A stretch of 64,000 nucleotides of DNA, from contig JAMWET010001298.1 in assembly GCA_024036415.1 (NCBI GenBank), positions 289,501 through 353,500 of the forward strand, written 5' to 3'. The position numbers and the translations under genes are program-made. The DNA is from Prochilodus magdalenae (lineage: Eukaryota; Chordata; Actinopteri; Characiformes; Prochilodontidae). A model generated the notes under the pieces. The model was given only the letters and a program-made list of their open reading frames with translations. It did not search any database and had not been told where the DNA came from. This document shows, piece by piece, positions 11,850 through 24,050 of this stretch; the stretch's first letter is position 1, and each line of letters begins with the position of its first letter.

Positions 11850-12040
11850 GCGATAAAGTAATAGTAGATGAGCAGTCCCAAAAGCAGTCCCAGCTGAAAC
11901 ACACCTTGTAACTTCAGTGTGAGTGGGTGGGGCTAAACTACGATAGGGTTGATAGGTAAAGGCATTGGTTTCTGTGACATCACTAAAACAATTGAGAATA
12001 GCTTTTCAAACTGCATTTCAAAGCAGTGTAGAACATTTTT
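11850..12040 (+). repeat. Dispersed repeat, family R2
   Basis: Shares the ordered words GTGAGTGGG, GGGGCTAAACT, TTTGTGACATC or TTCTGTGACATC and flanking text with 19540-19830. This motif set is familiar from interspersed repeats of otophysan fish. No coding capacity; class unknown. Confidence 0.55.
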
Positions 12041-12720
12041 CTATGATTTGGGCACATGACGAAGGCACGACAGGACAGGACATATGAAAAACCAAACCAC
12101 GGCGGAGCTGTCACAAGAACGAGGACAGAAATGAATAGACATTAATGAGAAAGAAATGATATTTTTGTCTTCTGGCTCCGGCGCTAACGAGTAGGACAAG
12201 AAAGAGTTGTGTTTGTTTCAGGCTCAAGGTGTACAATGTACATGGCCCATGGACCATACATAATGGGGTATTGTCAAGGGGTGGTGTGGGGATATTAATG
12301 CCGTGGACGCGAGGGCCAGGGTGGGGAGCAGTGAGATTGTGTATGCCTTAAGGGAACAGCAAGGGCATGCTGTCCTTTCCCCCAGCCCTGACGAGGGGTC
12401 ACCCAGAATTTATCACACTCGCTCGAGCCCTTCTTATGACATGACACTGCACAATTATCACCCAGCACCTTCATCCTACGTCCCCAGCCCTCCCCCCAGC
12501 ACAGCCTCTGTGGGCTGCTCTGGCAATACATGCGTATGCTGTCTGATTGGCCTCGCGTTTCACAGCCAGGACACATTGGAATATTGGAAATCATGCGCTC
12601 CTCACAGTGATGCTTCAGTCAGGTTTACACAGTATTGCCCTCAGGCCGAATGCAGTCGATCATCTAAAGTACCATTACAAGATTCATTGTAGTTAGTGAG
12701 GGTAATGTAATCATTACCAA
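12041..12720. promoter_or_regulatory. Enhancer-like block with mirrored ORFs
   Basis: Repeat-poor, GC-balanced to GC-rich. The + strand is open for 129 codons (12303-12692) with a Ser/Pro/His/Tyr-rich middle, and the - strand is open for 99 codons (12295-12594). Two-strand openness with no recognisable domain suggests composition rather than a gene. Could be a conserved non-coding element. Confidence 0.3.
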
Positions 12721-13237
12721 CAGCCATTCTAGTCCTGTATTTTTCATGTGCTGTGTGATCCCGTGTCAGTAAAGATTCCAACAACATTAAACCCTCTATA
12801 AAACGACAGGAGAAACAACCTCAGGCTATGTTAATGCCATGCAGATCACAGAGACTGTATATCATATAATATGATATAAAATATGAGAAGTCAAACTACA
12901 GATTCACACTCTCTGTTTGCTATGCAACTGAACTGAGAGGCGGCCAATCAGATGAGCATGTTTGATATAATAGGCGTGCACTATAACACTAAAATGCACA
13001 CTGAGCAGTTAGAGGATTTTTTTTTTTTTTAACATTTTGCTCAACGTTTTGCCAGAACACATTTTGAATCAATATAGCTTAATGAAGAAGGTGCTACACC
13101 TGATCGTGCCATCTCTACCAATCGGCAGATGAATGTTAGGCTCAAAATGTTGAAGTGGCTCAAGTGGTTGAGGTAAGCAACTGGGCTTGCTGTAATGGCA
13201 AAGCATCTGTATCTTAGTGCACAGCTACTGTAGATTT

Positions 13238-13240
<3 letters not shown>
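12721..13240. other. Spacer with possible SINE-head fragment at 13150-13230
   Basis: Mostly AT-rich with a small TATCATATAATATGATATA near-palindrome at about 12859. At 13157-13175 the text GTGGCTCAAGTGGTTGAG resembles an A-box of a Leu/Ser-type tRNA-derived SINE, but no B-box was found. A splice-like pair (acceptor ending 13054, donor after 13170) encloses stops in all frames. Confidence 0.35.

Positions 13241-13279
<39 letters not shown>
13241..13279. repeat. (GT)n microsatellite
   Basis: About 19 perfect GT units. Confidence 0.97.
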
Positions 13280-13283
<4 letters not shown>

Positions 13284-13599
13284 CATCAGTAGTTTTTTCA
13301 GCTATTAGCTGTTAACTTGGCAAGCAGCTTTTTAACTACTGAAATTTTTAAAACTGGGGGAGCCACAACATCTTCAGTACCCCTACTACCTGCATCCTAT
13401 AAAACAGAATTGTGATTACATGAAATGCTTGGACACGTCTGCTACTCGTAAGCTGCTGACTGTATTGCATGTGGAATATTTTTGATGAACTGTAGAGCAA
13501 AAATTGAATAGCCACTTCAACCTCACACATATATACTAAGTTCTTATCCTATGTGAATCGTGTATATGCATTACATGATGTACTGTGGCAAGATTGTAT
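13280..13599. other. Nothing recognised
   Basis: Mixed composition, no supported feature. Confidence 0.5.
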
Positions 13600-14080
13600 G
13601 GCCCCACCTTTGCATGTAGAATTAATTCTGTTTAAGCTGTACTTAAGACGCGTTTAGTGTCTGAAGTGTGCTTTCTTAATTTTGCACTGAAGCTACAAAG
13701 CTAATACAGCTACCAGTTTAGAATTGCGCAAGCTGCAGGTCTAAAACATTGTGCACTTGCCTCAAATCTTTTTCACTTGTTAAGAACACTTCACAACCGA
13801 GTGGTTTACGACACTGTTACGTATTGTTATCTATATGAACATAGCCCAGCCAAAAACAGTATTGGAATTTTAGGAATAAGAAATATCTGTATAGGTAAAT
13901 AGTGCTGGCAGTTTTGGGACAGCTTCATAAAATTTAAAGCAATTGTGTTAGGCATGGGGGTTAAACTGGAACACCTCCAGTACTTGTTATCTTAGCTTCA
14001 TTAGCATTGCAGCTCTAGTGCTAAGCTTAGGAAGTGAATCTAAGAAATCAGGCATGTTTTTGATCTTCTACATTCGGGCT
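13600..14080 (+). repeat. Dispersed repeat, family R1 (long copy or two copies)
   Basis: The words TTTGCACTGAAGCTAC, GCACTTGCC and TATTGTTATCTATATG recur with variation at 47565-47835 and 3330-3445. The second half (13940-14075) contains TTAGCATTGCAGCT and GTGCTAAGCTT, again like old fish interspersed repeats. Degenerate and without coding capacity. Confidence 0.4.
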
Positions 14081-14099
14081 AAGAGAGAAATGGCACAAA

Positions 14100-14760
14100 T
14101 GATTGGCCAGACTATCATTAGCCAACTATCATGGTTTAGTGTGGTGCGGAGGTTCGCACTCGCATTCACTGAGCACTCTCGTCGTTCTGCACTCTCCCCT
14201 CTCTTTTCCTAGTAAACATGCTACGTTCCTTTCTTCTCCCCTCCCTGCAATGTTCTCCAGCCGTTGCCTGAGCATTGTCCAAACGTTTGCCCTGGTTTGC
14301 AACCCCTCTCAGTAGCTGGAGCCAGCCCTGGGTGTAATCCCTCCCTACTCTGTATGCATATGCAAACTATATGGCTGTGCATACATTTGCATCCCATTGC
14401 GCTCTCTCCTCTGCAGCACGCAGGCTGGAAGGAATGAAGGCTCTTGCCGTAGCCACCGAATGGACCTGTTTACGTTCAAACGGCTCGACTGGCATTTGAA
14501 CTCGGCCCATCGATTTGTTTATGGTGAGCAGTTCCTTAAAGGGGTCTCGCAATCGAACAGCTAAATATTTGAGCAGGAGGTCAGTGGCGGCGGCTGGAGA
14601 CGACACACGGGCTGCAAATGCAGATGGAGCGAGGAGGAGAGGAGGACGACAGACGAGGCTCAACGTTTCTCACACAAGGGAGAAAGAGAGAGTGAGAGAG
14701 TGATAAGGAACTGCTGCAGAAGAGCCTGCCGCATGATGAAGACCAGCAGTTCTAGTTTGA
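14100..14760. promoter_or_regulatory. Enhancer-like block with POU octamers
   Basis: Contains a perfect octamer ATTTGCAT at 14385-14392 and a near-octamer ATATGCAAA at 14358-14366, 20 bp apart, inside repeat-poor DNA of balanced composition. The purine-rich tail at 14680-14702 is low complexity. Clustered octamers in repeat-poor DNA are typical of POU/SOX-bound developmental enhancers (established knowledge). Function here is inferred. Confidence 0.4.
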
Positions 14761-15364
14761 TCCACAAGAGGGAGCTGCTAGACAATCCTTACACAAATCT
14801 GTGCTCAGGATCAAGACCTTTTTCACCCTTCATACAGTCCTGTACCACTCAGTACACAGGCTCCCTGAACGTGTGTTAGAAATTAGTGCATGTTAAAACT
14901 TCACTATTGCTATCGACAAATAAAAAAATATATATTTAAGAAGGATGTCCGTCTGGCATTTCAGAAAATAAATATATCAGTCATACATAGCACACCTTGG
15001 CCATAACATAAAAATCCTACATTTGTGTAGGATAGTGCATACAGTGTAGTTCTAAGCAATATGAATGTGTGCAGAGGGTGGATGGAAAAATGCTACTGCT
15101 ACACTGTAGGTGAGTTTTAACAGTGGTCTGTGGGGTAAGCACAACATGCTTGTGGGAAATCCTTATATATATTTTCCTGAGCTAAAGTGACTGAGCTAAT
15201 ATTAATTCACATGTTGGGTTCATGAGTAGTAGGATTTTGTGCAATAATGTACAGTGTTATAATGAAAAAGGGAAAACATGCAGTATGATGGAAACAGTGT
15301 ATCGCTGCTGTCAGAACAAACCCTTATATCTCAGAGTTTGTTGTTTTGTTTTTTTTGACCTAAT
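14761..15364. other. Nothing recognised
   Basis: AT-rich spacer, no supported feature. Confidence 0.55.
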
Positions 15365-15560
15365 GTGAAAATGCAAATCCTTTACAAATGTGTGTGCATT
15401 TCATGAAGAAAGGACCAAAAGGAATAGCCCAAAAATACATAGACATAAAATCTGGTTACATTGATGTACATTAAAAGTAAAGTATGTGTTTCATTCTTCT
15501 GTAAAGTTATCATGTTGGAGCTAGCAGGTTTTATTCCAACTGCAGTGATTAGTTATACAT
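15365..15560 (+). mobile_element. MITE family M1, partial copy
   Basis: Matches the interior of the M1 element (TTTCATGAAGAAAGGACC, TCTGGTTACATTGATG, TTCTGTAAAGTTATCATG). Its TIRs are not clear, and the 3' side diverges into unique sequence. Confidence 0.6.
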
Positions 15561-15890
15561 TGTCATTCCTAAAAAAATGTATCTCCATTTTTCTTCCAAA
15601 GTGAATAATATTACATTGTTATTATATTTTTACATTACTAATCAATTATTTTATTATTGTGTCAGTGTTATTGTTATATCTGCTGGTATATTGTTTCTAC
15701 ATGGTTTTGTATATGTATTTCCATACACACACACACACACACACAAACACACACAGATAATAAATAGATACATATGTAAATTTGTATATAGATGTTGTTT
15801 CTTGATTCTGTATAGGTGTATACATTAGTATATGTACACATACAAACACAAAAGCAACTGTTTTATTTTCTTTCCATTTCAGCTGCTCAT
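15561..15890. repeat. AT-rich DNA with a (CA)n array at 15724-15755
   Basis: The array has about 15 CA units with one AA interruption. The flanks are AT-rich. Confidence 0.8.
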
Positions 15891-16252
15891 CAGTTTCTCT
15901 AGTTAAGTAGTACTTGCTCTGTTTAGATTTTATGTTCTTCTTTTGCACTTTCTTTGAAGAGCTAAAAAAGAAGCAGTTCTTCCTTTTGGCACACACAGCC
16001 GGTAATAAGCACTTTAGCGTGGCTCAATCTTGTCCAGCCAGTGAGAAGTTGCTGCTATAGGTTCATTTGTTCCTCAGCGTGGTGTGTTATAGCTCTGAGA
16101 TATTCTACTACAAAAAGCTTTACATCAGACGCGTTTAAGAGACGCTTTCTCCTTACAATAGGCTGGCGAGCCGTAATCCACTTGTTATTTGAAGCTGTTT
16201 AAATAATGGTAATTACTGATCTTTTTACATTTTGGTCCCTCTAGTAAAATGT

Positions 16253-16253
<1 letters not shown>
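15891..16253. promoter_or_regulatory. Repeat-poor block
   Basis: Moderately balanced sequence between two microsatellites with no repeats seen. Weak candidate for conserved non-coding DNA. Confidence 0.2.
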
Positions 16254-16288
<35 letters not shown>

Positions 16289-16350
16289 TCCCTCTCTCTC
16301 TCTCTCTCTCCCTCTCCCTCCCTCTCTCTCTCTCTCTCTCTCCCCCTCTC
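16254..16350. repeat. (TC)n microsatellite, about 97 bp
   Basis: Long TC tract with CCCTC interruptions. Both strands show artefactual open frames (poly Ser-Leu and poly Arg-Glu) that are not genes. Confidence 0.97.
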
Positions 16351-17160
16351 CCTTCCTTTTCTCATGGCGCACATTTGCTGAGCTTCAGGAGTGTCTGTTG
16401 TCTTGCCTTTCATAAACCCATGCCAGATGTCATAGTTAAGTTTGTAAAGAGGGGGGAGAAAAGCGTGCTCGAGGCAATTTTGTTGTCACTGATTTTAGAT
16501 GAAATACGACGATGTTAAAATGTTCGACTCACTCAACAAAGCTTTTACCCAGAATCTTTTTTTTCTTTCTCTCTAGCTAGCTGGTACATTTACCTCCAGG
16601 GTAAACAGGCTTTTGTTACCTTGGATGCTACACCAGCTCAGACCCCAATTAGAAATCTGCATAAAAACAAGGAGACGTCACAGAGAAGCTCCGGTTTCAT
16701 GTCTTATAATGTACCGCTGTAGTCGGAATAGTAACTAATGCATTGTTGCATCTGTAGTGGCTTATTGCTGCTCCGGTTTAGTAATATTTGGGACAGGTCA
16801 AACAAGAGATAGTTGTTGTAGTATCATTACATCATTGTTCTCACTATTAGGGTGTTATAGATTATTAGGTTATTGATTTATGTATGAATGTAATGAGTTA
16901 ATATTAGCTGATAATGTTCATGCAAGCTGCCACCTCATAGTTCAGGCATACTTTAAATCGTGACAATAACGTCGTAGATTTAGATCAAGCGCTTCACAGT
17001 TGTGACTGTTATGGTGCATTGTTTAATCCAAAGGGCAGCACAGCGAACTGAAACGCTCCTGAGATATTTTAAGGTCCGGTATTTAAACAACAGTCCATTT
17101 CCTCTCTTTCTGCAGACTTCCATTCCTAATGCTACACATAGCTAAGTGGCTCTTAAAATT
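16351..17160. promoter_or_regulatory. Enhancer-like repeat-poor block
   Basis: Non-repetitive, with balanced patches at 16390-16740 and 16920-17110. It includes a CCAATTAGAAAT homeodomain-type site near 16643 and a small splice-like acceptor at 17115 (CTCTCTTTCTGCAG) without a matching donor or open frame. Confidence 0.3.
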
Positions 17161-17960
17161 ACACATGGATAGAAAGGATTCATTCATACCGTATGTTCAT
17201 AGAAAAGTATGAAAGGTTAATAGCATAATCTGCTATGACTGCAGAGTATTATGCCTTTATTCAGTTTGCTTTAAACACTTTTTTAAATGATCTTTTAAGT
17301 GAGTTTAATTGGTCATTTTAGAATGCAAAAATTAATTTTAGGCTTTGCAGCATCTGCATATCATCACTATCCAGAAGAAATTTGTCCTCTTGGTATTTTT
17401 TTAATTTTTTTCTGCATAATTTAAGATGTAAACAAAGTTACTCTGACTGGTCTGATGGAAATGGTTCATTGTAGAGAGACTTACTGACTCAGATTTCTTT
17501 AGAGGGTGATAGAAAGCAGAAAGCATAATGTTGATGATGGTAAAATAGTTTTTGTCTGGTTACTGAATGAATCTATGCAATATAAAATACCTTCACATAT
17601 GTTTTTTCGTACTAATTCATATCTCAAAGCTGTAATAAAAACAATGTCTTAGGGATTGAACAATATAGTCCACGTAATAACTTTCTCTGAGTAACTTTTA
17701 GGGGCATTAAATACTTCGGATTTTTCCCATCATCGCCACTTTGAGCAATTCTTACTCTTTGATTTACATCAAACTATTCTGTGTGACTTTTTTAACCTAT
17801 CAGACATGTTTATTTTAATTTTGTGGAAATGTTGAATATCTGGTGGAATTTACATGTAACTTTTAATGTAAAGGGATTTAATTCCGAGTTGTACTGAGGC
17901 ATTCCTGTTTGCCCATTCATTCTGAAATCATCATTCAGTACATAGGGCCACCTTAAGTCA
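17161..17960. other. AT-rich DNA, nothing recognised
   Basis: No recognised repeat, open frame or motif cluster. Confidence 0.55.
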
Positions 17961-18600
17961 GTCATATTTACATGCAACGTTTGGCTAACTGTTGCGGTTC
18001 AGTTGTTGCAAAGTTCAATTAGTGTGTACAGAACCGTCTGCAGAGCACTTAACTTTCATTTTGGCGAGAGCCGTTATGGCTAATTTCCCTGGCATGCTTT
18101 GGCTTGATGCAGTTATGCTTTATTGCATGAACAAAACAAAATGAAATCATAGCATAATCATTTTTGCATGGCTCTAAAAAGAGCACATTGTTTCTCTCTG
18201 TCTGTGTGCCGACGGAATATTGCGTCTAAACTCTTTCCAGATCGGTACCTGCTTCCACATGGGAGGCAGATACATATGCAGCTGTATAGTAATTACAGGA
18301 ATTAATGTGTTTGGCTACTTGGAAATTGTTCAAAATGAATGCAGTCTGGCTGATTGCTGCTAATGGGAAGGTCCCAGTTAAGCTGTGCATATGTTGCCCT
18401 TTTAAACTTTGGAGCAGACAGAGGAATTATTGCCTACTGCAACAGGATTAGGCCTGTATAAGCATTTGAGTACCCAGCACCTGAAGTATGGGTACTTGTT
18501 AGAGGTTTGTTTGGGGGGTTTATGCAATATGCAAGTTTACTCACTCTTTAAAAGACCGTTGCTAGGATATTTTGTTAGCCTTGTGCACCTATGAGCCTAG
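17961..18600. promoter_or_regulatory. Enhancer-like block with homeodomain sites
   Basis: Repeat-poor, with a TAATTA core at 18290-18295 followed closely by GGAATTAATG, an E-box-like CAGCTG at 18280-18285 and several ATTGC/GCATGA words. The texture strongly resembles vertebrate conserved non-coding elements, though conservation itself was not tested. Confidence 0.4.
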
Positions 18601-19260
18601 TTTATCGAGCTAAATGTGCATGTATACGCCCATATCAGCTTGTTCTATTTCTTTTGGGGTTCTCACTTACAGTGAAATGTAATTGACTCAATCTCATACT
18701 TCCGAATGCCTGTACACATTATATACATTTTGCTTGGAGACTCCGAAAATGAATTAAAACCTGGTATGGACGTAACATCGGGGCGATATTTCATCAAGTT
18801 ACTTTTTATTAGTTGAATTTATGGCTAAGCAGTTTACATGACCGAGCGCTGCCGTAAACATCATTAATCAAAATACATTATTATAATGAAGCTGTTTTAA
18901 AATGTGTATTAAAGGGAATAAAAGGAGGGTTAGCGTGGCGGGCTGCAACGTGCTTCCGCATTGATATAATTAATAGCTAAATGGGGCTTTCCTTTGCCAA
19001 ACGCAGATGAGGAATGGAGGAGTGGAGACAGCGAAACGGCGCGCTATAAATTGTAACAATAGGTAAGCTTAACCCCCGGTGATGAACAAATACACCCGGC
19101 TGCGGAACACAGTGCAGCAGAGGATGCCCAATTAAAGCTAAAATGGAAATGAAAGAGGCTGGAGGCTGGCAGATGATGCGTGGTGTCTTTTGTACGCGTG
19201 AGAGATGCATGTGCGTGCACGCATCACACGGAATAGAGAAATCAGAACGTGTTATCCTAT
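18601..19260. promoter_or_regulatory. Enhancer-like block
   Basis: Non-repetitive sequence, richest at 18820-19150, with AT-hook and homeodomain-like words (CATTAATCAAAATAC near 18862, GATATAATTAATAG near 18963) set in GC-balanced DNA. No coding signal. Confidence 0.4.
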
Positions 19261-19535
19261 CATATACTGCACTGAGAGCAGTTATTACAAAGTTCAGGCT
19301 ACCTTAATGTGCTTCTTTTCCATATTCATTGTAATTGCTTAATTTGCTAATTTGTGATTGTGTACATATCACACACCTTTAACGCATTTTATTTGATTTA
19401 TGTTTCTCCTGTGAGGTCCACTTGTGATGTTTGTGTGTGTCAGTGAATTAAAAACTTGATAATCATTCAAGTTAGAATTGCACTGTAAGATTTCCCAGCC
19501 TCTCTGTATGCCTTTTAGTTGAAAAGGGTGTTTAG
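19261..19535. other. Nothing recognised
   Basis: AT-rich spacer, no supported feature. Confidence 0.5.
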
Positions 19536-19539
19536 GTCA

Positions 19540-19830
19540 CTCTACCTTTAAGACTGAGATATGTTAATGATCTCTCTTCTGATTGGCAGCCAGTCAAAAA
19601 TAAATTAAATAAGCACAGCCCAAAATCTGTGTTATATAACTTTTGACGTGAGTGGGCGGGGCTAAACTGCTGAAGTTCAATGAGAGGATCTAGAGATCTA
19701 TGTAAATGCAATTTTTTGTGACATCTCAAAAACTGTGACTCTATTGCAGCTTAGTTAGCAAATATAGACCATATATACTGAATGCTAATGCTTTGAGACA
19801 TTAACAGTGTTTACATTAACCTGTTCTATG
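19540..19830 (+). repeat. Dispersed repeat, family R2
   Basis: Second copy of the family at 11850-12040, with GTGAGTGGGCGGGG, CTAAACTGCTG and TTTTTTGTGACATC. Longer than the first copy, no open frame. Confidence 0.55.
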
Positions 19831-19865
19831 TAAAACTGTGTGTATACATCACAATATATACTACA

Positions 19866-19975
<110 letters not shown>

Positions 19976-20039
19976 GGAGCTGAATATATTAATATTTTTT
20001 TAGCCTGTATTTCTGAAGTATTTGCACTTTAGGACACAG

Positions 20040-20599
20040 TAAAGGAAAACCCGCACTACCTATAGAACTTTCTGTAAACCGAGGCCACTTTGCTGTTATT
20101 GTTAAAGCAATTGCGTCTCCTTCCTTTGTCATTATACACGTGTCACCCATTTACAGTAATGCCTTTTGTGTTTTCAGCCATCATCATTTGGTTGCATCTC
20201 GCCTGTTTCGGCCTCCGTGGCCTCTTCCGCTTGTCCTCATCAACCGTGAAGAATCGGGCACCTTGAGTGCCGTTTGTTAATCAAGGCCAAAGTGGCAGAT
20301 TCTAAATATAAGGGAAGAAAAATGACACGTGTAAGTGATCTCATTTACGAGCATTACATTTGAATTTATCGTGGTACTTAGAGGGGACGGAAGGGTCGTG
20401 ACTCAGGGGTGATGGAGGACAGGCATGCAGATGAACGAGACTTACGACAATGCTTGGCACCTCAGCTTCAGCTCCATTATTACAGTGTAGAGCTCCATAA
20501 CCATCTGTTCCTCGCTCCCCAGGAGGCAGAGCCCCAGTGCCAACCCAGGACCTCACCCCTATTCCCTGCCAGGGTACTGTCACTAACAGCCCATCTACC
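20040..20599. promoter_or_regulatory. Enhancer-like block
   Basis: Repeat-poor, GC-balanced DNA with words such as CAAAGTGGCAG and TTTACAGTAATGCC. It lies beside the long AT array and contrasts with it in composition. A splice-like acceptor ends at about 20178 (CCTTTTGTGTTTTCAG), but no paired donor keeps a frame open. Confidence 0.4.
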
Positions 20600-20623
20600 C
20601 ACACACACACACACACACACACA
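20600..20623. repeat. (CA)n microsatellite
   Basis: About 12 perfect CA units. Confidence 0.95.
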
Positions 20624-20829
20624 AACACTGTCGCTGAGAATCACCCAGTTCACACACTCCACATACAGCACTCCTCTCTGATTTATTCTTAACAAGTGAA
20701 AAGTGGTATCTGCATCTGCTACATTCTTTAAATGAGACATTAGTACAGCTCAGCAGATCACGTTTACGTCAGTTTCTAACAATGTAACACGAATGTTATG
20801 AATGTTGTGAATGTTATGAATGCTGTTTC

Positions 20830-21450
20830 TCTAAGTAGAGCTTTGGTACATATCTACAAATCATATTTGAATATACTTAATAATTATTTCATTCAGCTTT
20901 TTAATAAATATGTTTTACTGTGTGTTTCAAACTGAATTGGTATAAAATGTTTTAATGCCAAAATATATAAATTGACTTTTATATTTTGTGCAATACATAA
21001 TTTATATATTTTTAATTTAACTACAAAAATAATTCAGCTTTGATTTTTTTAAGCCAGTTTCTTTAAATCATTTGAACTAAGCTGTGGTGCAACTTTGTTC
21101 AGTTATGGGCCAAACTGTGTTTATGCCACATATTTTTAATTGGGCTTTGACATAAATATTGTTAATGCCATTTTCTAAATGTGTTACCAACTTTGGTACC
21201 AACCTACAATTTTTACCAATTTCATGAAATTTAGCTTTTATGCTAATTTCTTCAAAACCATCTTTGGTAAACAAAATGTGCTTGTGCTAAACTCTTGTCA
21301 CTAAGCTATAGAATGAATTTGGTTTGTGCTTACCTCTTTACCTGAGCTTGGGTTAGCGTTTTCTGGAGTTTTGAGCTTTGATACAAATCTACGAACCCTT
21401 TTTGTGCTGAATTCTTTAAACTAAGCCTTGGTTTTTAGTGGCCTTAGTTT
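20830..21450 (+). repeat. Possible degenerate tandem repeat (CTTTGGTA/TTCTTTAAA motif)
   Basis: Recurring words GAGCTTTGGTACATAT, AGCTTTGATA, ACTTTGGTACCAA, ATCTTTGGTAAAC, ACAAATCTACGAAC, TTTGTGCTGAATTC and AATTTCTTC suggest an old tandem or clustered repeat with a unit of roughly 60-140 bp. The period is too blurred to fix by eye. Confidence 0.35.
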
Positions 21451-21760
21451 AATTCTATATTTAAGTGCAGTGCAAAAGTATGTTGGTCAAATCCATTTAT
21501 GTTGCATAAATGCTTAAAGTGTATTTTTGTTGCAAACAATAAAGTCATAAGTAGACAAATCATGAGTCCTATAAAAGATTCAGGAGTTAATTAAATTTAC
21601 CAGCATTCTAGAAACAGAATGAAGCAACTTCACTAAATTAATTCCTGTATATGACCATGCATTTCATAAACCAGGCACAGACTGAAAAACAAAGAATAAG
21701 AACATAACTCTTTTGTGTGTTTGGAAGCTTTTTGGAAGGTCTCAGGCATCTCTCAATTAA
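21451..21760. other. Nothing recognised
   Basis: AT-rich spacer, no supported feature. Confidence 0.5.
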
Positions 21761-22830
21761 TGTGTATTGTCTTTGGGGCTGAGTGCGAAAACGGCAGCTG
21801 GCACGACTCTGCGTTTCAGAAGTGAACTGTCTTTGGCGTACAATAGCGGCTAAACCTCTTTGTGGCAGCGCAGCACAGACCGCATCCACACTGTGTGTTT
21901 TCCTTTCCCTGTTGATTTTGTCAACATGAAGCAATGAGGGAGCAAATGAAGGACTGAAGATGTTTAAACTACAGGATGCGAAACGCCTCGAACCAGTTGA
22001 CACACTTTCGAACGCCACGAGACGGAGCGATAGCTTCAATCCATTTTTGGCCCCGGTGCGTGTTTTGTAAACGGAGCGCGTTAGGTTTTTTGGAAGAGGG
22101 ATGTTGACAGAAAATCAAAAGCGCTGCAGCGGCGGTGGCCCGTAATGGAGACTTAGCTCTACTTTACACACCTCTTACAAAGATCGATGATTCGCTAAAC
22201 AATCAGGGCCCCTCATAAGGGCTTGTTATTCTGCCTCATAATAGGTGCTACGGCTTTTCATCATTGCTCCGTGGACGCGGCCGTGTTTGTGCACGGGAGC
22301 GGCTCTCATCTTGAGTGTACGTGCGCCTGCTGAAAGGATAATATGCCAGTGGTTTTATTTTGGAGCATCCCACTCTCAATTTTTTAACTCCACACCTCCT
22401 CCATCAACACGCACCCCCCTTTTTGAGTTTGTGCTGTTGTCAGATGTTATTGAGAACCCAAAATATCTTCATGGTGTATCGGCGGCTCGGAATGAAGGTG
22501 GCACAGCGTGGAGTTTGCTAAAGCCGAGTGGCGGATTTCTCTCCCCCTTTCTTTAATTTGAGCAAAAGAGGCTTGCCTGAGATTTACCAAAGAGTATTTG
22601 TGCAATTAGGCACGCATGGGGGACTCTGTGCGCCCCGCTCTCCTCTCCTGCTTCTTCTAACCAACTTTTTCAGGCTGTGCCCAAGAGCGGAGCGTTTCTA
22701 CTTCGTGCACACACGTACATGCTGCCTGCGAGACAGGAAGAAGGCCTTGATGATCGGTCTGGAAAAGCCTCTGTGGTTGTCCATGCTTGTTTTTAGTGCG
22801 GGACCCTGGAAACGCTGAGTATAGTCTCTA
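21761..22830. promoter_or_regulatory. Large GC-balanced enhancer-like block
   Basis: About 1 kb of repeat-poor, CpG-containing DNA, among the most distinctive blocks in the window. Open frames on both strands (21638-22039 on -, 22245-22556 and 22528-22818 on +) have no recognisable domains and overlap each other, so are not called. Could be a cluster of conserved non-coding elements or a promoter-like CpG-richer region. Confidence 0.4.
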
Positions 22831-24050
22831 AACAAAAGCATTTACATTACTTACATATATATGGTAGCCTTTTCAGGTTGGCTTTCTGGCTTCCCTTTCA
22901 GGCCAAAACCATCTTGAGAATTGTGAAACATTTTATTTACTGGATAAGCAAATGCTGCCACCCACAAATTATTAGTCAAGCGAACATTTCTGGGCCTAGT
23001 TAGCAGAGCAGTATAATTGTGGATGGTAAATATGGATACCTAGTGAAAAGCTTAGCACTACATATGAGGTAACTTCTTTCACTAGACCTTTCATCATGCA
23101 CAGAAGTCGTTTAGGCTAAAACCCTTTATAACAACTGAGAGAACACTGTTGTTCTTAGTCCATCAAGTTCATTTTCCAGGTGCAGGTAATGCAGAAGTGA
23201 ACATCCCTTAAATGGTACCTTGATAAATGTTTCCTTAAGCTCTAGGGACCCATTGGTGGTCTAGACTTCAAATCATCCCTCTCCTACCCGTATGATGTGT
23301 ATATGATGTAGTAGTTACATAGTAATTACTATATAATATGCCTTAGAGCTTATATATATATATAATGTATTTTTAGCTATAAATCTAAGTGTCATATTAT
23401 TTAGATATATTTAGATGTACTTTTCTATATATATTACTTCTTAACATTATCATAATTTATACAATTATAAAAATATAAATTTCTTGTTCATGTTTTCTAT
23501 AATGTTAGCACTCAAATTTCAATGTATGTGTTTAGATGCATAAAACCAGGCCCAGTTCATACACTCCACCCACCACCCCATTAATGTTCTTTTGAAACAG
23601 GAATCATTACTCGATAAACACAAAACTATAAAAACGTTTGTTTTATACAAACAACATTTTTAAAGTGTTCCTGTGGGACACCAAGTGTCTGTCTATATTG
23701 CCTAAAATAAGAAGCCCTCCTGCTTACAAATAGCCAATGATAAACTGAACTGATAACGTACCTAAAACTTTTCCTTGCCGTGTATTTCTGTCTAATACAC
23801 TTAGTGGATAATGTTTCACACTGTGTGTGGAAGTAGGCTGGGGGAAAGCTTTAGAGGCAGGCATGCCTGGGGTGAGCTCCTGCTGGGCCTGGTTGAGTTT
23901 GGAGCCAGTAACAGGCTCTGTTATGGATATTCCTCTGTCATAATTGACCACTAAACCATCTTCTGCTCTCTGTTTAACCCTTCTGCTGCATTGTGTCACT
24001 TCCCACCACACCATCATGTAACCGTCTGAGCTCTAGCACATGTGCGGCTC
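22831..24050. other. AT-rich DNA, nothing recognised
   Basis: Includes short TATATA runs near 23350-23440. The - strand frame at 23724-24017 (97 codons) has no recognised features. Confidence 0.55.

Noticed and set aside
12303..12692. 129-codon + frame with Ser/Pro/Tyr-rich middle
   Set aside because: The opposite strand is also open over most of it, no splice or promoter context, no recognised family.
13055..13170. Splice-like segment between a T-rich acceptor and a GTAAGC donor
   Set aside because: All three frames contain stop codons, and the middle looks like part of a tRNA-headed repeat.
16225..16518. Frames of repeated Ser-Leu-Ser-Leu and Arg-Glu
   Set aside because: Translations of the (TC)n microsatellite.
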